This document shows, in pieces, positions 54,237-63,320 of a stretch of 64,000 nucleotides of DNA; the stretch's first letter is position 1; each line of letters opens with the position of its first letter. The notes under the pieces are model-generated. The model was given only the letters and a program-made list of their open reading frames with translations, was not told where the DNA came from and searched no databases. Source of the stretch: Humidesulfovibrio sp. (lineage in GTDB: Bacteria; Desulfobacterota; Desulfovibrionia; Desulfovibrionales; Desulfovibrionaceae); the NCBI GenBank assembly GCA_031292175.1, contig JARLHQ010000012.1, forward strand, positions 25,688 through 89,687, written 5' to 3'. The translations under genes were made by a program, and so were the position numbers.

Positions 54237-55373
54237 CTACAGCGCCACCAGTTCGTAGTCGCGGGTGCCCAGGCCCAGGGTCTCGGCGTAGTCCAGGCCC
54301 AGATGTTCGGGCAGATGGGGCCGCAGGGCGCGGAACTTGTCGTCGCCGGGCTTAAGGCCCTTGGGCAGGTGGCTGGGCCAGAGCGGCTCGGCCTGGTTGA
54401 TGAGATCGACGCTGGCCTGGTCGATGGCCACGGGGTCGAGGGAGGCCAGGATGCCCACGTCCGGACAGATGCAGGCGTCGGAGAAGCCCATGCAGTCGCA
54501 GTCCGGGGTGACGTTGGTGACGAAGTTGATGTGCAGGCAGGGCTTGGGCCGGGTGAGCAGCACGGCGGCGGCGTATTCCAGCATGCGCTCAAGGAACGCG
54601 GCCACGTCGGTCTTCCAGTTGATCTCCAGCGCGCCGGTTTTGCAGGCCAGGAAGCAGGCCCCGCAGCCGATGCAGCGCGCCTGATCGAGCAGGATGTGCT
54701 TCTTTTGGCCCTTCATGTTCTCGCCCAAGGCCTCGGCCAGACTGAGAGCCTGGGAGGCGCACATGCTCACGCATGCGCCGCAGCCCACGCATTTGTCGAG
54801 GTTCACGAGCGGGCCGGTGGTGACGTGCTGCAGCATCTTGCCCTGCTTGCTGGCGCTGCCCATGCCGATGTTCTTGAGCGCGCCGCCGTAGCCCGCCAGC
54901 TCATGGCCTTTTGCGTGGTTGATGGACACGAGGAGGTCGGCGTCGGCGATGTCGGCGGCGATGAAGGCCTCGGCCATGTGTTTGCCTTTGACGGGCAGGG
55001 CCTTCTGGTTTCCGCCCTTGAGGCCGTCGGCGATGATGACCGGCGCGCCCAGGAGCAGGGGGTCGTAGCCGTGGTGCGCGGCCTGCATGGCGTGGCTCAC
55101 GGCCTCTCCGCGCTGGCCCACGTAGAGGGTGCTGGCGTCGGTGAGGAAGGGGCGTGCGCCGGCCTTGGCGAGGTAGTCGAGGACGGGCTTGACCATGAGG
55201 GGCTGCACGTGGCTGGTGACGCCGCGTTCGCCGAAGTGGATTTTGACCGCGGTGAGTTCGCCGCCGTCGATGTGCTCGGCGAAGCCGGTGCGCGTGAGCA
55301 GTTTGCGGATGCGTTCAGCATAGGGCGCTTTGAGGCTGGCGCGCAGGTTCCAAAAGTATACGGGGCTTTTCAT
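54237..55373 (-). CDS. DUF362 family ferredoxin-like protein with two [4Fe-4S] sites
   Basis: 378 residues. An N-terminal DUF362 domain (starting MKSPVYFWNLRASL, with AVKIHFGERG and VSINHAKGHELAGYGGALKNIGMG) contains an inserted bacterial ferredoxin with CVGCGACVSMC and CIGCGACFLAC. Often found in anaerobes as a redox protein of unclear role. DCDC and CICP further down give additional cysteines. Monocistronic by appearance. Confidence 0.9.
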   Translation of the reverse strand: MKSPVYFWNLRASLKAPYAERIRKLLTRTGFAEHIDGGELTAVKIHFGERGVTSHVQPLMVKPVLDYLAKAGARPFLTDASTLYVGQRGEAVSHAMQAAHHGYDPLLLGAPVIIADGLKGGNQKALPVKGKHMAEAFIAADIADADLLVSINHAKGHELAGYGGALKNIGMGSASKQGKMLQHVTTGPLVNLDKCVGCGACVSMCASQALSLAEALGENMKGQKKHILLDQARCIGCGACFLACKTGALEINWKTDVAAFLERMLEYAAAVLLTRPKPCLHINFVTNVTPDCDCMGFSDACICPDVGILASLDPVAIDQASVDLINQAEPLWPSHLPKGLKPGDDKFRALRPHLPEHLGLDYAETLGLGTRDYELVAL

Positions 55374-55454
55374 GGGCGGCCTCCTACGGGTTTTGTGGGT
55401 GCGCGGGCGGCGGCGCTTGCCGTGCTCCGCGCGGAAATTTTTGTCCGGGCGGCG

Positions 55455-56363
55455 CTAGCGGGGCAGGGCCACGCCGCGCAGCCGTGCGGCCTCCTCTCCG
55501 GGGCTGGCCCCGAAGAAACGCCTGAACTCACGGCTGAACTGGGAGGTGCTGGCGTAGCCCACCTCGCCCGCGGCGGCCTTGGCGTTAAAGCCGTCCTGAG
55601 TCATGAGCACGCGGGCCTTATGCAGCCGGAAGCTCTTAAGATACTGGATAGGCGAGGCGGCTGTGACGGTCTTGAAGTGCTGGTGGAAGACCGAGACGCT
55701 CATGTTCGCCGTGCGGGCCAGGGTCTCCACGTCCAGCGGCTGCTGGTACTCGGCGTGGATGCGCTTGATGGCCCGGGCGATCTGGCCAAAGCTGCCATTC
55801 ACGCCGCTCAGGGCCCGGAGCGCCGCGCCCTGCTCGCCCTGGAGGATGCGGTAGAGGATTTCGCGCACCGCCTGGCGGCCGAGGATCCGGCTGTCCGCCG
55901 GAGAGTGCAGGCACTCCAGCAGCCGCACCGCGGCGTCGCGTAATTCCGGGGTCAGCCTGCTGGAGGCCACGGCGCTCACGGTCGGAGCGGACTGCTCCGC
56001 CTCCCGCAGGTCCATCATCAACTCGTTCAGCACGGCGGTGTCCACGCCGACGGAAAGACCGAGAAAGGGCTCCTGGGGGGTGGCCAGACAAATCTCGCAC
56101 TCAAAGGGGATGAGCACGGAGAGCACGAGGTAGTGGTCGCTGTCGTACACGTGGACCGAATCGCCCACGTAGCCGACCTTGCGGCCCTGGGCCACGATGA
56201 CCACGCTCGGGGCATAGACCACGGGCTTGCGCGGCTGGGTCTGGCTGCTGCGCAGGGCCTGAACGCCCTCCAGCCGGGTGGGGGTGAAGCCCTCGCGCGT
56301 GGCCAGGGCGTCGACCAGTTCCACCATGCGGCGGCTCTTTTGTACGGCGTTGTCATCCGTCAT
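55455..56363 (-). CDS. AraC-family transcriptional regulator
   Basis: 302 residues from the ATG at 56363. N-terminal AraC-type ligand-binding domain of the PF06719 kind (about 20-170, including KPVVYAPSVVIVAQGRK and YLVLSVLIPFECEI), C-terminal double helix-turn-helix (about 200-295) with SVFHQHFKTVTAASPIQYLKSFRLHKAR and YASTSQFSREFRRFFGASPGE. Probably autoregulated; see the direct repeats upstream. Confidence 0.9.
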   Translation of the reverse strand: MTDDNAVQKSRRMVELVDALATREGFTPTRLEGVQALRSSQTQPRKPVVYAPSVVIVAQGRKVGYVGDSVHVYDSDHYLVLSVLIPFECEICLATPQEPFLGLSVGVDTAVLNELMMDLREAEQSAPTVSAVASSRLTPELRDAAVRLLECLHSPADSRILGRQAVREILYRILQGEQGAALRALSGVNGSFGQIARAIKRIHAEYQQPLDVETLARTANMSVSVFHQHFKTVTAASPIQYLKSFRLHKARVLMTQDGFNAKAAAGEVGYASTSQFSREFRRFFGASPGEEAARLRGVALPR

Positions 56364-56364
56364 G

Positions 56365-56431
56365 ATGCCTGATTCTCCTGGCTGAACCCGCAAAACGGGC
56401 CCGTTTACGGCCAGGATATGCCTGATTCTCC
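56365..56431 (-). promoter_or_regulatory. Paired 14-bp direct repeats upstream of the AraC-type gene
   Basis: ATGCCTGATTCTCC occurs at 56365-56378 and again at 56418-56431. The 53-bp spacing is about five helical turns, so both copies face the same side of the DNA, as expected for half-sites of an AraC-type regulator. The first copy overlaps the ribosome-binding area. Confidence 0.55.
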
Positions 56432-56555
56432 GGTGGCACGCCAGCCCCCGCCGGGGGGATCAGGAGGAATAGGCAAGAATTCAGGAGCCCCTTGCCATGT
56501 TTTCCGACGGCTGCGGAGCATGGAGCAGGGGAGGCCGTGTGCTGGCTGACCGGGC

Positions 56556-56592
56556 TCGCAAAACAAGAGGGCCCCGGCAGACGCCGAGGCCC
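56556..56592 (-). terminator. Terminator after the outer-membrane protein gene
   Basis: Leftward stem of about 10 bp with one mismatch (56583-56592 with 56569-56578), then a T-rich stretch TCTTGTTTTG. Confidence 0.75.
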
Positions 56593-56618
56593 ATAAAGAT
56601 CAGCGGAGCGGTGCGGGA

Positions 56619-57356
56619 CTAGAAAGCGTAGCGCAGGCCGAGAAGGATCTCGTGGGAGGTTGCATCGGACTTGGCCTTGGAGGAATAATATCCGGCCCCG
56701 GAAACGGCGGTGGCTCCATTGACCGTGCCGAAATTGCTGTAGCGGTACCCAAGGTCCACGTTCCAGTGTGCGTCAAAGGAATAGGCGACGCCCGCGCCGA
56801 GGTTCCAGGCAAAATTTTCCACAGTCTTCTTGGCGCTGCCGAGGTTATAGGCGCCATTTTCAAAGTTGTCCTTCACGCGGAGGCTGGCGACGCCGATTCC
56901 TGCGCCGACGTACGGGGTGAAGTTTGTGTCGGTGTGGAAGTCATAAAACGCATTGGCAAAAAGCGTGGAGACGCCAATTTTCCTTGAGAGTTTGATCGAG
57001 CGGCCGCCATAGAAGCCGGACTTGGCGTCTACGCCCTGGGATGAGGTCGAGGACTGCGCATGTGCGGCGTATTCGAGTTCGGTGCGCACCGGCAGGGACA
57101 GGGTGGGGTAGAAGTCGTATCCAATGGCCAAAGCCCCGCCAATGACCAAATCCTCTTCATGACGCGTGCCGCTCTGAAATGGCGCCATAGGCCCCGTGGG
57201 AGAATATAGGTTGTCGAATCGCTTCGTGTTGTCCTGATTCTGTTGCGACACCGTGAACTTCGGGGCGACATACAGGCCCGTCGTGTCGGCAGCCGTGGCC
57301 GGCTTGCTCGTCAGGAGCACCAGGATGAGGAGCGAAGCGAAGACAAAGCGTTTCAT
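56619..57356 (-). CDS. Opacity-type outer-membrane beta-barrel protein
   Basis: 245 residues. Signal peptide 1-22 ending ATA before AD. Strand pattern of the OmpX/Opa-like small barrels: GLYVAPKFTVSQQ at the start, TPYVGAGIGVASLRV, WNLGAGVAYSFDAHWNVDLGYRYSNFG and the closing EILLGLRYAF with terminal Phe. Function unknown; likely structural or adhesion-related. Confidence 0.9.
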   Translation of the reverse strand: MKRFVFASLLILVLLTSKPATAADTTGLYVAPKFTVSQQNQDNTKRFDNLYSPTGPMAPFQSGTRHEEDLVIGGALAIGYDFYPTLSLPVRTELEYAAHAQSSTSSQGVDAKSGFYGGRSIKLSRKIGVSTLFANAFYDFHTDTNFTPYVGAGIGVASLRVKDNFENGAYNLGSAKKTVENFAWNLGAGVAYSFDAHWNVDLGYRYSNFGTVNGATAVSGAGYYSSKAKSDATSHEILLGLRYAF

Positions 57357-57493
57357 AAGAAACCATCCCCGACTATATATGTGAGACGATGTGGCGCGCG
57401 GCTCTGACCCAAGAAAAAACGATTGTCGAAATTTAAAAAGCCGTCAAGTGATAAGTCCGCGCAACGCCCGCGCCTTCGGTTTGGGAAGCGGGT

Positions 57494-58309
57494 TTACAGG
57501 ATCTTCACACCCCGTATGTTGAGTTCCGGCTGTTGCCAGAAATTGGCCGGGGCCAGCCGGGCGAAGATGTCCGGGGGGAGAATGGACCGGCGTTCGCGGA
57601 ACTCCACCTTCTCGCGCACCGTGTGCAGGCCCGGCATGCCGATGCTGGCGTCGTAGTCCGGCTCATCGTAGACGACCTTGTCGAGGTTGTGCTCAAAGGG
57701 CGCCTCTCCCAGTTCCTCGTAAAGCCGGGCGAGGGTCTGCCTGGGCTCGCGGGCCAGGGTTTCGTAGGGGATGACGATGAGCTGCCGGGCGGCCAGTTCG
57801 CCGAACCAGGCCTCGCGGAAGGTGCTGAGGGCCCGGCCGATGAGCCCGGTCTCGGCGTTCATGAGCGTCTCGGCCCGGGCATAGATGGAGGTGCCTGGCT
57901 GATAGTCGAAGATGCGGGACAACTGTGCCGGGTTCTTGTTCAGCATCCGCTCCACGCTGTCGATGATCCAGGCCGCTTCGCGCACGCAACAGATGATGCG
58001 CGCGCCAGGGAAGAGTTGGTCCAGCAAGGCCGCGCGGCCGGTCCAGGCCCTGTTGGTGTCGAAGACTACGCCCCCGGCGGGGGCGTCTCCGTAATAGGCG
58101 TCAAAGAGGCTGCGCAGCATCGTTTTGCGACGCGCGTCATCGAAGAACACGCCGAACTCTCCGCCACACATCCGCTCGTGCAGCGCGCTGCAGAGCGAGG
58201 CGACAGGGCTGGTCATGGCGGCGGTGAACCGGGGATTCTGGCGCAGCAAGGCGCAGAGCAGGGTCGAGCCGGAACGGGGCAAGCCGGAGATGAAGTGGAT
58301 ATTGAACAT
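57494..58309 (-). CDS. Sulfotransferase (PAPS-dependent) family protein
   Basis: 271 residues. The 5'-phosphosulfate loop is ISGLPRSGSTLLCALL at residues 8-20 and the 3'-phosphate-binding region is CVREAAWIIDSVERML. A likely cytosolic enzyme that transfers sulfate from PAPS to a small molecule, lipid or sugar. The acceptor is unknown. Monocistronic; a TTGACA on the same strand at 58443-58438 is a possible -35. Confidence 0.88.
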   Translation of the reverse strand: MFNIHFISGLPRSGSTLLCALLRQNPRFTAAMTSPVASLCSALHERMCGGEFGVFFDDARRKTMLRSLFDAYYGDAPAGGVVFDTNRAWTGRAALLDQLFPGARIICCVREAAWIIDSVERMLNKNPAQLSRIFDYQPGTSIYARAETLMNAETGLIGRALSTFREAWFGELAARQLIVIPYETLAREPRQTLARLYEELGEAPFEHNLDKVVYDEPDYDASIGMPGLHTVREKVEFRERRSILPPDIFARLAPANFWQQPELNIRGVKIL

Positions 58310-58672
58310 GAAAGCGCTTCCCCTTTGGTGCTGAGGCTCCGACCGGTCATGTTTGACTAACGCGCGGTTTCAGCCCATGGCGCGGCCGTGGATGTGGAAA
58401 TTGAATCTGTACTTGTCATTATGGCAAATGATTTCAATGTCAATGCTCTCTCCCGCACTGGCAGACGGCGTAAGTGGTTGGGGTGCCCTGCCAGTTGTTT
58501 CGGACCGGTTTAATTTTGAAAGAGTGTCACCTCTGAGAAGCAGGGGGAGTCTTGAGGAAGGGAAGCTTTTCCGAGGGGCAGAGGGTCACATCCTGCGCGA
58601 GGCCGACCGCGAGTTGTTGGTCCCGGTCGATTGAAGGCCGCTCCAAAAGCCGCGGGAGGCGAACGGGGCCGG
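58310..58672. other. Gene-free interval, AT-rich in part
   Basis: 363 nt between the sulfotransferase start and the hybrid kinase stop. It contains an AT-rich stretch around 58400-58450 with a leftward TTGACA (58438-58443) that may drive the sulfotransferase gene. No -10 at ideal spacing is obvious and no gene is supported. Confidence 0.45.
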
Positions 58673-61600
58673 TCAGTCCATCTGCTTCAGCCGCGCCAAA
58701 TTGCTTTGGAGCTCCTGGCGGCAGGGGAGGCTGGGTGGGCAGGCGGCCAGCACGAACTCTGCTGTTGCGAAAATCTGCCGCCACCTGGGGCGCTGCGGCA
58801 GCGTCTCCGCGCTCAGGTATTTGTCCAGCGTCTGTGTGCGCAGGTAGCCGTCGCGCTCCATGTAGACGTTCCAGAGGCCGGACTGTGCGGCCAGTTCCCC
58901 CTTGCCCAGCCCGGTGGCTTGGGTCCAGCATTCCACAGCCTCTTCCATGACCTGCGCCACAAGCTGGCGGGCGTTCGGCCCCTTGCCCGTCACGTCGAGC
59001 CAGCCGCCGATGTTTTCCAATAATGCCTCGATGGCCCGCAGGTCCTCCAGCATTCCCACCCTGGCGGCGCCACCGCCGTCCTCCATGGCCCGCAGAGTTT
59101 CCTCCAACTGACGGAGGCGCAGCCTGTTGCTTTCAACCTTCCGGAGCATGTCGGCAGAGAGCGCCGCCCCTTCGCCATTGCCGCCACCCGTTCCAGGGCG
59201 CAGGTTCAGCAGCAACAGGGGCTCGTCTTCCATCTCCAAAAAAGTGGAGTAGACGTGGCATGCCGTGGCGCGCCCCTGCGCCCCGCCCACCTCCACGGAC
59301 TCGAAGTCCGCAAGCTGATCGTCTCCCGCAAGGAGCCCCTCGATCCCTTGCAGCAGCCTTTGGGCCGGAGGGGACTCCGGCGCCGCCAGAAGCAGGGACA
59401 GCGGCTGCCCTAGGACATCCTGGGCCTTGAGCCCGGTAAGGGTCTCGAAGGATTGGTTGCAGAAGGCGATCTCATGGCTCTGGTTCACGGCGAAAACGGC
59501 CTCATCGATGGCGTCCAGCATTCTGGAAAGCCGCAGCTGGCGCAGCCTGAGGTTCTGTTCGGTTTTGCGCCGCAGGGCCACCTCGCGCTTCAGGTTTGCG
59601 TTTTCCTCCAGCACCCGGTGCGCCTCCTGGAGCTGGAGCTGCGTGGACAGGCGGGCCACCAACTCCTCGCGCGAGAAGGGTTTGGTCACGTAATCGTTGG
59701 CTCCGGCCGCGAAGCCTTCCACCACGTCCTCTACGCGGTTGCGGCAGGTAAGCATGACCACCGGCAGGGCCAGAGCGCTGTGATTCCGGCGCAGTTGGCG
59801 GCACACCGTGTATCCGTCCGGGCCGGGCATCATCACGTCGAGAAGGATGACGCCGGGGTTGTCGCCTGCGGCCAGAAGCTCCAGGGCGGCCGGGCCGCTG
59901 CGGGCGGTCTTGAAGGTGAGGCCCGCCCCCCTGAGGCAAGAGGCCACCACGTGCAGGATCACGGGCTCGTCATCCACCACCAGAACCTGGTAGCGCTGCC
60001 CGGCCTCCCCTTCCGGGTCGGCCCCGTCCGTCAGTTCGACCGACAAGCCCACAGGTATGGACGAAGGCGGACCGTCTTCGCAGGACTCCGCCAAGGGGTG
60101 GGCGAAAGCGGCGGAACGCGCCACCTCGTATACAGGCAGGGTGAAGGAAAACACGCTGCCCCGTCCCGGCTCGGACTCCACCCGCAACACTCCCCCATGC
60201 AACTCCACCAGCCGCTTGGTGATGGCCAGCCCCAGTCCCGCCCCGCCCGTGGCTCCTGAGTCGATGGCCGCAAGCTGCGAATACGATTCGAAGATGTTCT
60301 GCTGTTCCTCCGGGGCGATGCCGATGCCTGAATCGGCCACGGCAACCTCGACGAATCCGCCACGAACGACGGCGGAGAGCGCCACCCAACCGTGCTGCGT
60401 GTACTTGATGCTGTTGCCCACGAGGTTGAACAGGATTTGCTCCAGCCTGCCCTCATCGGCAAGAACCAGCGGCAGGTCCGCGTTCAGGCTGTCGCGCAGC
60501 GCAAGGCCTTTGCCCTCCGCCATCTTCCGGGCCAGGGCCAGCACCCGCTTTGCCACGCCGTTCAGGTTCACCTCCTCCAGAACAAGCTTCACGTCCATGT
60601 GTTCCAGACGCGCATGGTCCAGCACATCGTCCACCAGCCGCGAGAGGCGCTTGCCGCTGTGCGAGAGCATGCGCAGGTGTCCTTTGGCCGCCTCGGAAAT
60701 TTCCCCTTCCGTGCTGGCCAGAAGCGACTCCGAAATGCCCACCATGCCCGCCAAGGGGGTTTTCAACTCGTGCGTGGCGTTGGCCAAAAATTCGTCCTTG
60801 AGCCGGTCCAGGCGCACCAGCCGTTCGTTGGCGACCTCCAATTCGCCAGAGAGCCGCGCTACCTTGAGGAAGGTCTGGGAGAAACGCACGGACATGAAGA
60901 GTGAGTGCGAGAGGATGAAGGCCAACATGCCATAGGGAGCGAAGTCTGCCGAGCCGGTGACGTGCAGGTTGAAGAGGATCCTGCTCAGCTCCGCATAGCC
61001 CAGCGCGAAGTAGCCGGGGACAAGAAGGAACACCCCGCGTTCGCGGCGGAGGATGTCGGTGGCGAAGGCGGCGAGCAGGTAGAGGAACGCCGTGCGAGTG
61101 ACCAGAGAGTAAAGAAGGGGGATCCTGCCGAAGGCGGCGGGTGGGCTGAACAGCAGCCAGACGATGTACGTCCCGCCGAGGACACAATAGAAGCCGTTGA
61201 CCCAGCGGGCAAAGCGTTTGGGGAACAGCGCGTGGTAGAGAACGACCATGAGCGGGATGGTGAAACCGTAGGGCAGCAGCGCCAAATCGATGTGCCAGCG
61301 CCAGGGCAGCCGCGTCAGCTCGCTCATGACAAATCCGCTGGCTGGGCTGAACAGGGTGGCCACGCTCCAGGCCAGGGCGAAGAGCCCGAAATACAGATTG
61401 CTCCGGTCGGACCGGCGCATGAGGAAGACGACGAGGTGGTACGCGCCCATGGCCAGCAGAATGCCCGCGATGAACGCGCCGGTGATCCAGCGCGTGCTGG
61501 CCAAGCGGCTGATCTGCTCCCGGGTGCCGAGGAGGATGGGCGTGTTGAGGCCGCCCTGGGCGTTGATGTGGTTGGAAACCACGAGCACGATCTCGGCCTC

Positions 61601-62137
61601 GGCGTCGTTCGGGGCGAAGGCGGGCATGATGAGGTGCTTGCGTGGGGTCTCCAGACCGGCGGCCTCTTCTATCTCCCCATTGGATCCGGCGAGGCGTCCG
61701 TCCACCCAGACCTGGCAGACCGACAGCATCCCTGCGAGGTACAGGGCCTTCGGGTCGGAATCGGGTGCCAGGCGCACCCGCAGCCTATAGGCGGCCAGGC
61801 CGTGGGCGGAGACGGGACGGCCGAGGGCGGTGGGCTCCTGCCAAAGGGAGGGGATGGCGTAGGCGTCGGCGGGCCCGCCGGGATTCAAGGCCCCAAGATG
61901 TTCAGGCGGTCCGGCGTTTCCCCACGCGAATTCCCATTGCCCGTGCAGAGGAACTGGGCCGTTCTTGTCAAAGCTCCAGCCGGAGAGATCAAGGAAACCC
62001 GCGCTGGCGCGGGGGGGCGGCCGATGCGGACGCTCGCAGCCCAGGGCGAACAGCAACAGAACGGCCAGAGCTAGCGGCAATGCCGTCCGTAGCGCAAAGG
62101 CGGAGCGCCATCGGTACGGTTTTTTAAACATACGCAA
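58673..62137 (-). CDS. 7TM-DISM hybrid histidine kinase with receiver, PAS and novel C-terminal domain
   Basis: 1154 residues. An N-terminal signal/anchor, a jelly-roll extracytoplasmic domain (about 35-195, the 7TMR-DISMED2 type, WEFAWGNAG onward) and seven transmembrane helices (about 205-425) precede HisKA (phosphoacceptor NATHELKTPLAG), HATPase (NSIKYTQHG, ADSGIGIA, GAGLGLAITK), a receiver with Asp in VILLDVMMPGPDG and KPFS, a PAS domain (about 845-955) and a ~150-residue C-terminal region with QTLDKYLSAETLPQRPRW. A CERP near residue 34 is not a good lipobox. Likely a carbohydrate or nucleotide-linked signal; no separate response regulator is adjacent. Confidence 0.9.
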   Translation of the reverse strand: MRMFKKPYRWRSAFALRTALPLALAVLLLFALGCERPHRPPPRASAGFLDLSGWSFDKNGPVPLHGQWEFAWGNAGPPEHLGALNPGGPADAYAIPSLWQEPTALGRPVSAHGLAAYRLRVRLAPDSDPKALYLAGMLSVCQVWVDGRLAGSNGEIEEAAGLETPRKHLIMPAFAPNDAEAEIVLVVSNHINAQGGLNTPILLGTREQISRLASTRWITGAFIAGILLAMGAYHLVVFLMRRSDRSNLYFGLFALAWSVATLFSPASGFVMSELTRLPWRWHIDLALLPYGFTIPLMVVLYHALFPKRFARWVNGFYCVLGGTYIVWLLFSPPAAFGRIPLLYSLVTRTAFLYLLAAFATDILRRERGVFLLVPGYFALGYAELSRILFNLHVTGSADFAPYGMLAFILSHSLFMSVRFSQTFLKVARLSGELEVANERLVRLDRLKDEFLANATHELKTPLAGMVGISESLLASTEGEISEAAKGHLRMLSHSGKRLSRLVDDVLDHARLEHMDVKLVLEEVNLNGVAKRVLALARKMAEGKGLALRDSLNADLPLVLADEGRLEQILFNLVGNSIKYTQHGWVALSAVVRGGFVEVAVADSGIGIAPEEQQNIFESYSQLAAIDSGATGGAGLGLAITKRLVELHGGVLRVESEPGRGSVFSFTLPVYEVARSAAFAHPLAESCEDGPPSSIPVGLSVELTDGADPEGEAGQRYQVLVVDDEPVILHVVASCLRGAGLTFKTARSGPAALELLAAGDNPGVILLDVMMPGPDGYTVCRQLRRNHSALALPVVMLTCRNRVEDVVEGFAAGANDYVTKPFSREELVARLSTQLQLQEAHRVLEENANLKREVALRRKTEQNLRLRQLRLSRMLDAIDEAVFAVNQSHEIAFCNQSFETLTGLKAQDVLGQPLSLLLAAPESPPAQRLLQGIEGLLAGDDQLADFESVEVGGAQGRATACHVYSTFLEMEDEPLLLLNLRPGTGGGNGEGAALSADMLRKVESNRLRLRQLEETLRAMEDGGGAARVGMLEDLRAIEALLENIGGWLDVTGKGPNARQLVAQVMEEAVECWTQATGLGKGELAAQSGLWNVYMERDGYLRTQTLDKYLSAETLPQRPRWRQIFATAEFVLAACPPSLPCRQELQSNLARLKQMD

Positions 62138-62293
62138 GGATATCGGGTAAAACGGGACATGGCAAGAAGGGGGCTTCCTCCTTGGCCTCGATTGATGAAT
62201 TCGGCCGAGATCTGCTCCCGCTGGTTTCGCACGTCACATTCCTCCACGTGGTGCGCGAAATGGAAGCCAGGGGGTACAAGCTCCATCCATCCG

Positions 62294-62322
62294 TTGACAA
62301 TAAATAACCGTGGAGTTATATT
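62294..62322 (+). promoter_or_regulatory. Strong sigma-70-type promoter of the toxin-antitoxin pair
   Basis: TTGACA (62294-62299), 17-nt spacer, TATATT (62317-62322). The dyad ATAAC/GTTAT (62304-62308 with 62315-62319) overlaps spacer and -10, a plausible repressor site. The ATG begins 6 nt after the -10, so the transcript is expected to have little or no leader. Confidence 0.75.
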
Positions 62323-62328
62323 CTGCCC

Positions 62329-62655
62329 ATGAGCAAATGGTCTGTCACTTTCTGCTGTACGCGGGCAGAGGAAGAGTTCTTGGAGCTTCCCGTGGACGTG
62401 CAGGCGAGATTGTCCAGAACCGTGGAGCTTTTTGAGGTGCGCGGCCCGGCGGCTCTTATGATGCCTCTGGCCCGCCCGGTTGACGGCAAGCTCTGGGAGC
62501 TTCGTGCCTCTGGCCGGGATGGCATCGCCCGGTGCCTCTACGTGTTGGACGCGGGGCGAACGCTCGTCATCCTGCGGGCCTTCGTCAAGAAGGTCCAGAA
62601 GACGCCTCGGGCAGAGATTGAACTCGCCTTGAGCCGATGGAGAGAAAGCAAATGA
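62329..62655 (+). CDS. RelE/HigB-type toxin (phage Gp49-like family)
   Basis: 108 residues. Short beta/alpha toxin of the HigB/Gp49 kind: ELRASGRDGIARCLYVLDAG followed by VILRAFVKKVQKTPRAEIELALSR (key part VILRAFVKKVQKTP), the characteristic C-terminal pattern. Such toxins cleave mRNA on the ribosome. Toxin first, antitoxin second, with an ATGA overlap, as in higBA. Confidence 0.9.
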   Translation: MSKWSVTFCCTRAEEEFLELPVDVQARLSRTVELFEVRGPAALMMPLARPVDGKLWELRASGRDGIARCLYVLDAGRTLVILRAFVKKVQKTPRAEIELALSRWRESK

Positions 62656-62936
62656 AGCAGACGATACCCTTCTCAAAAGTGCGGGAAAAGCTCATGGCCG
62701 ACCCGGAATTCCGCAAGGAGTATGACGCGCTCGGCGACGAGTTCGCGCTCATCTCGCAGGCCATTGCTGCGCGGGCGCGCGCCGGGAAGACGCAGGCCCA
62801 GGTTGCCGAGGCTATGGGGATTTCCCAGCCCGCCGTGGCGAAAATTGAGGCAGGTAAGGTCAAGAGCTTGGACACGCTCAAGCGCTATGCTTCTGCCGTG
62901 GGGTGCAAGGTGCGCTTGGAACTCGTATCGAGTTGA
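62652..62936 (+). CDS. HigA-type antitoxin with Xre helix-turn-helix
   Basis: 94 residues from the ATG at 62652 overlapping the toxin stop. The HTH is KTQAQVAEAMGISQPAVAKIEAG in the middle (key part QAQVAEAMGISQPAVAKI), with a C-terminal VGCKVRLELV strand. It would bind the toxin and repress the shared promoter through the 62304-62319 dyad. Confidence 0.92.
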   Translation: MKQTIPFSKVREKLMADPEFRKEYDALGDEFALISQAIAARARAGKTQAQVAEAMGISQPAVAKIEAGKVKSLDTLKRYASAVGCKVRLELVSS

Positions 62937-62973
62937 GTTCTCGCGAATATTGACCGACAAGGGGGGCAATAGG

Positions 62974-63309
62974 TTATTGCTTTGCCAACTTTTCTATTTT
63001 TTTCTCAATAACATCAATTTCCTTTTTCCAGTCTTCTGATTGCCCCTTGAGCTTAGTGAGTTTCTCTATTGCATCCTTGAAGTGCTTAATGGCAGCAGTA
63101 TTATCGCCTAATTTTATACAGGCGTTCCCCATATCTTTTAGAAAAACAGGGGTCGCAATTCGCAAAAACTGTGCTGACTTGTCTAGTTCAAGGATTCGTT
63201 GTCCTAAAGACAGCACATGCTGATAGTTTTTTTCCCGTTTTGCCGCGCGCAGCTCATCCCGTAAGAGGATGAATTCATCGAAAAGACTGTCATTCCACAG
63301 ATTGCCCAT
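62974..63309 (-). CDS. TPR-like small protein in AT-rich segment
   Basis: 111 residues, helical throughout, with a tetratricopeptide-like unit (ATPVFLKDMGNACIKLGDNTAAIKHFKDAIEKL, key part ACIKLGDNTAAIKHF). Lysine-rich with AT-rich codons unlike the surrounding genome, indicating acquired DNA. Pairs with a membrane protein gene 11 nt upstream. Function unknown. Confidence 0.7.
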   Translation of the reverse strand: MGNLWNDSLFDEFILLRDELRAAKREKNYQHVLSLGQRILELDKSAQFLRIATPVFLKDMGNACIKLGDNTAAIKHFKDAIEKLTKLKGQSEDWKKEIDVIEKKIEKLAKQ

Positions 63310-63320
63310 GATTTATGCCT

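Noticed and set aside
58353..58634. 93-codon frame between sulfotransferase and kinase
   Set aside because: No ribosome-binding site, Met-rich start, no domain; the interval looks regulatory.
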